The translations under genes and the position numbers were made by a program. Below, piece after piece: positions 57,798-64,000 of a DNA stretch of 64,000 bases. Positions within the stretch are counted from its first letter, which is position 1; the number at the start of each line of letters is the position of its first letter. The stretch is from Lasiosphaeria ovina (Eukaryota; Ascomycota; Sordariomycetes; Sordariales; Lasiosphaeriaceae). The notes below the pieces were generated by a model. It saw only the letters and a program-made list of their open reading frames with translations. It was not told the origin of the DNA and did not search any database. Where the stretch lies: assembly GCA_033439765.1 (NCBI GenBank), contig JAULSN010000001.1, forward strand, positions 2,728,001 to 2,792,000, read 5' to 3'.

Positions 57798-58616
57798 CGT
57801 TGTTAGTCGGCGGACCAATGTGCTGGCGTTGATTTCGAGCCCCCCCGCGAGGCCGAAGTCTGCTTGCCAACAAGCACGAGTCGCACGAGGTGTCTCTAGC
57901 TGCATGGCCAAGAACAAAAGAGTTGGCGCCATCGACAGTGGCGCACGCCTTGGAACGCTGTTTGTGATGCATGCGTGCAGCCCGTTTTTTGACATCACCG
58001 CACACGTTGTTTCTGGGTTCCAAAGGGGACGATCGTCTCTTCTCTGAAATCAGGCGTGCGCGGCTGGTGAGCGTTGGCTGTGTGTCAGCGGGTGTCAGCA
58101 GAAGTTGTGACTCTAAACCTTGTACTATAAGGAACCCGCCAGCCAGTCTCAGGAACGCGGGTGAGATTGCAATCGACCCAAGGCTTCTGCTCTTGTAACC
58201 TACCGTCTACGACGGGACATGCGCCTCTTGCCCAGCTTGCTAGCACCAGCTCTCTCGGACAGTCTCCTGAGTGGTGTCCTGAATTGAGTGCAAGCGCCCT
58301 TGCGCTTTGTTTCGTTGCCGCAGCCTCTCTCGCCCTCTTCCCGCTAATTCGGACCCGAAACAAAACTTACAAAAAGGAGCCACACATGTTTTCCAGCGGC
58401 GCGTAACGCCATCAAAATTCAAGGAACCAAGTCAGAGTCCGTACAGACAGGCTCGAGGGTCTGGTCTGTTTATATTGCTGGCCTCGTCAGGGAGCCCGGC
58501 CATTATCCTTTTCTTTGCCCAAGCTTGAGTAGAGCTTCGTTTGATTCCGTCAACTTCGCCCGCAGATTTCCGACACAACACCGCCGTCTGCTTGCAATTG
58601 GCTGCCGAATCGAAAC

Positions 58617-60012
58617 ATGAAGGTCAACAGTCGCTCTGTCGTAGCCGCGGCACTGCTGTGTGAGTGTGGCCCAGTTTCCCCAATTTGATGTATCGTCCTC
58701 TTTCCCCCGTGTATAAACCGGTCCGGCGAAGGGGAATCAAGAATTGCTCGCCGCCGTAGCTCACCGTACTGACTCGCGAGGCAGCCGCTGGCATCACGCA
58801 TGGCGCGCCAACATCCTTCTGTGCTTCCGTCGGCGACGTGTGCTTCGGCATTGCTGTCCCGTCGTCTTCGGCAAGTTCAGGGTCCGGCAACATCTATTTC
58901 CAGATCTCAGCACCCACAAGCTACCAATGGGTAGCGCTCGGTACTGGATCGGGCATGTTCGGCTCCAACATGTTTGTCCTTTATCAGGACGGAGCTGGCA
59001 ACGTGACGATATCGCCCCGGGCAGGCACCTTCCACACGCCACCATCGGAGGACACGAGCTCGACAGGGGCGAAGCTGACGCTTCTTGCCGGTAGTGGAGT
59101 CATCAACGGAAAGATGATCGCCAATGTGCAATGTTCCAACTGCGAGGCTTGGAGTAGTGGTCAGACCCTCTCCCTGACGAGCTCCGGGAGCGGTTGGATC
59201 TCGGCGTGGAGGCAGGGATCGTCGCTAGCCACCAAGGACAAGAATGCAGCACTCGTCCAACACGACGATACCGACCAGTTCACCGTGAACCTCAACGAGG
59301 CCACCGTCAGCAGCGACAGCAATCCGTTCGTTTCGGCGCAAACCGGAAATGGGACTTCGGCGGACCCGGACACGACTCCTAGCACGGGCAGCGGCGTTGT
59401 GATACTGGCCAAGCCCAGCAACACAGTGCTGGTGGCTCACGGCGTCATCATGGCCTTGGTTATGGCCATCCTCTACCCCCTGGGATCGCTCCTCATGCCA
59501 CTGCTTGGAAAGTGGTGGCTTCATGGGGCCTGGCAAGTCGTGGCCTTCTGCCTCATGTGGGCTGGCTTTGGACTCGGTGTACAAGCCGCCATGGATCGCA
59601 ACGAGGTAAGTCGGCTCGTGTTTGGTTGGTTACCCGGCTCCATTTCCAGTAACTGACTATCTTGTAGCTTTTCGACCAGGCGCATACCCGCCTGGGCACT
59701 GTGGTCGTCTGTTTGATGGTTATACAACCCGCGCTCGGCTTCTTGCATCACCGAAATTACGTGGCGACGCAAAGCCGTGGCATTATTAGCTATGCGCATA
59801 TCTGGTGGGGGCGGGCTCTGATGGTGCTGGGTATTGTCAACGGTGGTCTGGGGCTACAATTGTCTAACGAGCGCAATTCTTTGATCATTGCCTACAGTGT
59901 CGTTGCTGGCGTCATCTTCCTCGCCTATTTCGTCGTCAAGGGGTGGTCTACTCTTCGTAAGCGAAAGGGCCCGGTCGGCGGTCCCGGAAAGGAAACTGGG
60001 CGTCCTCTCTAG
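58617..60012 (+). CDS. DOMON (CDH-type cytochrome) plus cytochrome b561 membrane protein
   Basis: This is a predicted plasma-membrane electron-transfer protein. Three exons (58617-58659, 58785-59605, 59668-60012; introns 125 and 62 nt) give 402 aa. The signal peptide (MKVNSRSVVAAALL) is cut by intron 1. An extracellular DOMON domain, like the b-type haem domain of cellobiose dehydrogenase (AA8), covers ~20-225. A candidate axial Met lies in GSGMFGSNM, and a candidate His in LVQHDDTDQF. A Thr/Ser linker follows, then five to six hydrophobic segments forming the b561 core, with candidate haem His residues in VAHGVIM, WLHGAWQ, GFLHHRN and SYAHIWW. Such proteins may move electrons across the membrane to extracellular acceptors such as ferric iron; the substrate here is unknown. 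The tail is short and basic. Confidence 0.9.
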
Positions 60013-60980
60013 AACTATGGGCGAAGGGTTGAGCTCTAAGAGTGAGGAACAAGCCGAGTAGTTGCGAAGGCCGAAGCCACGCGATTTTGGGTATTATTTT
60101 TGGAGGATTCTTTTGTTTATAACTTTGGTCACGCTGCACATGATCTGGAAGTGACTGGGACCTTGAACGTTCGTTACAGGGAAAGAACATATTAGCCTAA
60201 AGAGATGGGGAGTTGGGATTGTCATACTATGGCGATAGGTGCAGATTCTAGAATACGCCCATGACGTATCCGTACCGTACGTCGGGTTATTAGAATTTGT
60301 TATTTCCAGGAACCTTGGCTTCCCTCTTCTCTTCTATACGCAGTATCCCTATCTCTGTACGTAAATAACGAGTCGTCTTATCAAACCCATTGCCGCCCAT
60401 AGAGCCTGTCACCTCTGCAGGTAGGGTACCTTAAGTGCATAAGTACAACTTGCTTCAAGTTCTTACCTGGTGGTGCATGTTAAATTTACTTGGTCTCTAA
60501 AGAGAAGGAGCTGTTGGCCGCAAAGTTTAGCTCGTCGGCCAATAGACAGCAGCTAGGAAGCTGCACATCTAAGTCCAAGCTCTTTCAAGAAATGCGAGAT
60601 GGGGCTTCATCGAGTCAAAATACAACAATTCATAATGGAAAATCACGCATGATATTTTCTGTAAATTCGGTTCTTATCGAGCAATGCCAATAACTTTATA
60701 TCCTGGGAAGCGAAGGACCGACTTGTCCGTACGGATAGGTATCTGCCATGGTATCTCCAAAAGTAAGGTGCCTCTCGAGAACGCCCACTGCGAGCAGATC
60801 ACGTGACAGATAGCTTCCCCCGAGGCGCTAAACTCCGAAAAGACGGGATGCACGAGCAGTTCAGCCGGGAATTGGAAAACCTCTCAACCAGCGCCCAAAG
60901 AACCTCTCCACCACCCTCCCTCCGTGGCCGCCACACAGATACACAGCGTCGTCAATTGCGCATCGCACCAGCATCCGAAA
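60013..60980. promoter_or_regulatory. intergenic region DOMON-b561/subunit h
   Basis: This is a 3' flank plus promoter. It contains TCCGTACGGA at 60726-60735 and related CCGTAC words near 60272-60283. No gene is seen. Confidence 0.45.
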
Positions 60981-61909
60981 ATGCTCTCCTCCCTCTCCAG
61001 AGCTTCGGTACGTCTGTCCCAACTGGCAACGCCCTGCTGCTCCCCTTTTCTGCGAGTACAAGGACAGGAAAAAGCTAATCTCGCGACAACCCCCCTCCCC
61101 TCGGAAACAGAGCGCTCGCAAGGTCGCCGCGGCCGTCTCTAGATTTGCCCGCCAAAATGTCGCCGCCCAGACTCAGATGAGAACCTTTATTGCCCCGACA
61201 GTCTCGCGGAGAGGTACGTTGTTGAATTGATGGCTTTTCCGGTCTTCCCGATGCTGCTGCACACCCCCCGCTCGCGGACATCGACCATGGACCGCATCAC
61301 GATTTGAACTTTGTCCACCGACTTTCACGATATGACGTTTCGCTCTCTGGTCAACGGGGCTTCTTCGACACCGTGTCTGCGGTAACGATACACGCGCCAC
61401 TGCTCGCCGCGGTCGGCCAGCCGATAGAATAGGACACCCATCGATGGACAAAACTACAACCAATGTTCCTCGACCTCGACAACCCCGATGTACACACGCC
61501 TCGCGATTTGCCCCCCCACAGCCGGCAGCACCGTTTCCATTTAGCACACCACGATACACAACACACTACAGCGACCGCTTCTCGCAATTGTTTTCTTGTT
61601 TCTTTCATGTGGACCGTGATTCTAACTTCTACTGCGAAAACAGCCGACTTCGTCCAGGAGCTCTACCTCAAGGAGCTGAAGGCGTACAAGCCGACCCCCG
61701 TCAAGGAGTCGGACTCTGTTGGCCAGGTGCAGACATTCAGCGTGCCGGCTGCGCCCAAGTCGCCCGAGGAGGCCGATCTGGCCTCGAGCTTGAAGGAGTA
61801 CGAGTCGATGGCGGTCGAGGTCGAGGGCCAGGAGGGCGCGGCGGCGGGTGCGACACCGGTCATCGAGGACTGGCTGGTTGACGAGGAGGAGGAGGCCGCC
61901 CACCACTAA
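60981..61909 (+). CDS. atp14: mitochondrial F1Fo ATP synthase subunit h
   Basis: This is a peripheral-stalk subunit of mitochondrial ATP synthase (yeast Atp14). Three exons (60981-61007, 61111-61213, 61644-61909) give 131 aa. Exon 1 encodes only MLSSLSRAS. Exon 2 completes a basic presequence (ARKVAAAVSRFARQN, then RTFIAPTVSRR). Exon 3 starts with ADFVQELYLKELKAYKP, the conserved start of mature subunit h, and ends in an acidic tail (DWLVDEEEEAAHH). Both introns are supported by frame: phase 0 and phase 1. Intron 2, at 430 nt, is the longest modelled in the window. Size and layout fit Atp14 well. Confidence 0.9.
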
Positions 61910-63736
61910 AGAACACGCCGCATGCCCGCTCCAAAAAGAAAAAAAACTCAAGATTCTCCCCGCTCGGGTCTTTTTTGGTGCGCTACGCTTGAGGCCAAGA
62001 GACGAGACTAAGACAAGACAGCCGGTTTGGCATGTGTGTGTGTGTATGTGTGTGTGTGTGTGGAGAGATAGAGAGAGGAGAGTACACTCATCCTCAGAGA
62101 CAGACGCCGGAAGGAACAGCCATGCCGTCGGGAAAGACTGCCGAGGTTGAGGAGGAAGACCTGGGAAGGGACTAATCCGTGTACATTGTTTCTTTTTGCC
62201 GCCCTGTTATAAACCACTTCTTACAGGCCCCTACCTGAAGGCCAGGTTAAAATATGTCTTGTGATTTCATGGCTGACTACCTTCTAACGCACCCTCCTTC
62301 TTCCCCGGATTCTTACGACTGCACCCTTACCGATACCATCGTGGGAGTACTCTGTCTACATCTTCTTTCGTTCTTTCAAAGATCTCGAGCTCTGAGGTGA
62401 TAATTTCGTTTCTTGTTCACGATATCTTGCCGGGATACCGGGTACCTATCTTCACGGTATATTTTGTTCCAAAAAAGCTCCTGATGAGGTTGCCCACGTA
62501 ATAATGTACGTCTCTATCCACGAGGTGTTTCCATACACAGTTCCTACTATGTACCTTATTTGATTTCCATGGGGATGATTGCCGCTGCACGTCATTGCAC
62601 ATACCTAGGTAGCACGGAGCGGCTTCTGTGGGGTGGTTTGGCCTACGTACAGTGTCCTCCTTACGACAAATACTCCTAATATTGTGTGCTGTATTGTATT
62701 TCGCTTATCTACTAGAACTAGGAGTGACGGGATTTCCATGAGTTAGATTTCACACAGTGGTTGGATTAGAAACGGCTTACACCCATCATCATCACGCACG
62801 CACTAAAACGAACATGGTTACCTGCATTTGCCGCGGTACAACCTAAGAGCCAAACAGTTGAACGCCTAGTATATTTATATATGAGACTTGGGTGGCCAGT
62901 ATGTAGGTATCTCGTTGGTTTAATTCACGGTAGGGTGAGATAAATATCTATCATTATATAAGGAGAACATGCGTTGGCACGAGGGAGCATGGACCGAGAC
63001 TTTCCAAGAAAAAACATGCTAGTACACATACACAGTTCTTTGGGATTTGATTAGGTCCTCCTGTGCCTTGTTGCTATCATTAGACATTACCGTAGCTGCA
63101 CGGTTTATTTATGGCAGCCTGTTCTGCCTTTTGTCCCTTTTAGTAGCTAATTACAAGCTGCCAGCGAACCGCCGCCGTTACTATGAAAGGGTGCCGACAT
63201 GGATGGATAACCCGGTAGTGAACCCAAAAGCCCGGCCATCATCCACCTCATCGTCAACTACTACTGGGTATACTATGCTAAACCGCATCTGTAGCTTTGC
63301 CGCTTCCCTTGCCGTTCAGGGCACAAACGCAAGGTACTCGGAACTTAAATATGACTTTAGTTTTCAATGAGACGCGATGTGTTCGGCCACAATCGCACTA
63401 CCGAGCACGAACTCTGTTAGGTCGATGGGTCGCCATCTTCCGTGAGTGAGAGAAACCCCCTGAACAACCACGATCTCGGAAGGAAAACGGGACAGCCACT
63501 ACTTTCAACGACGCTTAACCACCCTCCATTACACCGATCCACCAAAACGCCCTGCCAAGTGTGCGTTCAGTGAACCAAACACCTTGATGCCAATGTGACC
63601 GCCTTAAATGCATAATGCCATGTTGTTCGTGCAAGTCATCAACAATAATTTTGTCCCTGAGCCAGCTGATCCGCAGTAGAAAGACAAAAGTGGAACCCGA
63701 CTAGTCGCAGAGGATTGAATGAAGCCGAGACCCGGG
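61910..63736. other. convergent intergenic region subunit h/Sch9-like kinase
   Basis: These are the 3' flanks of convergent genes. They contain a TG-rich microsatellite at ~62033-62062 and TACCTAGGTA at 62602-62611. A 107-codon frame at 63047-63370 has no domain and no typical start context, so I do not call it. Confidence 0.5.
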
Positions 63737-64000
63737 TTACATGTCGTCGAAGTTGGATGCGCCGAACATTTGCTCGTCGTTCGTATTCGTCTTCACAATC
63801 CCGCTCATCCGATTCGCGTTTCGGGGATCGAGATCGTGAAGATCGTCCCAGTCGTCGTCTTTCTTGGAGTTGCTGACATCATCCATGTCCTCATCCTCGT
63901 ACCTCATCTCAAACCGATCCTTCATGTGGTCTTCGAGCGCGCTCTCGTCAACAAACGTGAACCCTTGGAAGTTGGCCTGTACCGATGGGGAAAGGGGAGT
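63737..64000 (-). CDS. C-terminus of Sch9-like AGC kinase (partial)
   Basis: Only the last 87 residues are inside the window; the gene continues past the right edge in an open frame. The piece starts TPLSPSVQ, a turn motif, and continues FQGFTFVDESALEDHM, where FQGFTF is the AGC hydrophobic motif. A charged, Asp/Asn-rich tail follows, ending GASNFDDM. The pattern TPLSP plus GFTFVDES fits fungal Sch9/SchA kinases, TORC1 effectors controlling growth and stress responses. The kinase domain itself cannot be checked here. Convergent with subunit h. Confidence 0.75.
   Translation of the reverse strand, partial: TPLSPSVQANFQGFTFVDESALEDHMKDRFEMRYEDEDMDDVSNSKKDDDWDDLHDLDPRNANRMSGIVKTNTNDEQMFGASNFDDM

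Larger units (their letters stand above)
53987..58616. other. 4.6 kb gene-poor tract
   Basis: I find no supportable gene. Frames reach at most ~170 codons, overlap on both strands and lack domains or splice continuity. The stretch is rich in simple sequence: a 20-nt palindrome (54948-54967) beside GACCAA hexamers, (GAC)8 at 55187-55210, (GA)n at 56871-56894 and a 9-nt tandem repeat at 57771-57797. Confidence 0.55.

Noticed and set aside
61214..61643. possible C/D snoRNA in the subunit h intron (TTGATGG near its start)
   Set aside because: No D box at a suitable place and no terminal stem.
63047..63370. 107-codon frame in the right intergenic region
   Set aside because: No domain or splice support; ordinary chance frame.

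Overview
This window is nuclear chromosomal DNA of a filamentous ascomycete (Pezizomycotina; protein similarity and gene style suggest a Sordariomycete). The evidence is eukaryotic coding style, short spliceosomal introns (58-232 nt, one of 430 nt) with GTNNGY donors, CTAAC/CTGAC-type branch sites and YAG acceptors, pyrimidine-rich promoters, and fungus-specific genes such as the eisosome protein Pil1, an NAA38-type NatC subunit, a TOS1-type wall protein and a bifunctional ADE2. I see no rRNA, CRISPR, insertion sequence, phage or complete transposon, and no convincing tRNA.

I support 20 protein genes (one partial). From left to right they are: a gene-poor 6.5 kb tract; PPZ-type phosphatase (+); PRC2 methyltransferase KMT6/E(z) (-); eisosome PIL1 (+); NatC subunit NAA38 (-); XPG/RAD2 nuclease (+); TOS1-like wall protein (+); BTB protein (-); YqjM-type old yellow enzyme (+); Mei5/Sfr1-like recombination factor (+); succinate dehydrogenase iron-sulfur subunit (+); a two-module cysteine-rich secreted protein (-); a 190-aa secreted protein (+); ADE2 (-); dihydrouridine synthase DUS4 (+); transcriptional cyclin (-); PRP4 splicing factor (-); S6K-like AGC kinase (+); a gene-poor 4.6 kb tract; DOMON-cytochrome b561 membrane protein (+); ATP synthase subunit h (+); and the C-terminus of a Sch9-like AGC kinase (-) running off the right edge.

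The layout is ordinary fungal housekeeping, with many divergent pairs sharing a promoter (KMT6/PIL1, NAA38/RAD2, BTB/OYE, the two secreted proteins, ADE2/DUS4, PRP4/S6K-like kinase). There is no biosynthetic cluster. Loose themes are genome maintenance (KMT6, RAD2, Mei5-like), RNA processing and transcription (PRP4, DUS4, cyclin), mitochondrial energy (SDHB, subunit h), surface or secreted proteins (PIL1, TOS1-like, two secreted proteins, DOMON-b561), and nutrient-signalling kinases (S6K-like, Sch9-like). All exon structures were derived by hand from splice consensus and reading-frame continuity; none was checked against RNA.

The least explained items are the secreted protein at 36877-37522, built of two six-cysteine modules with identical spacing and an intron at the identical codon position; two GC-AG introns in DUS4; three introns of length 3n with no stop codon; an 11-bp-arm hairpin and telomere-like repeats in the PRP4/kinase promoter; and several recurrent intergenic palindromes.
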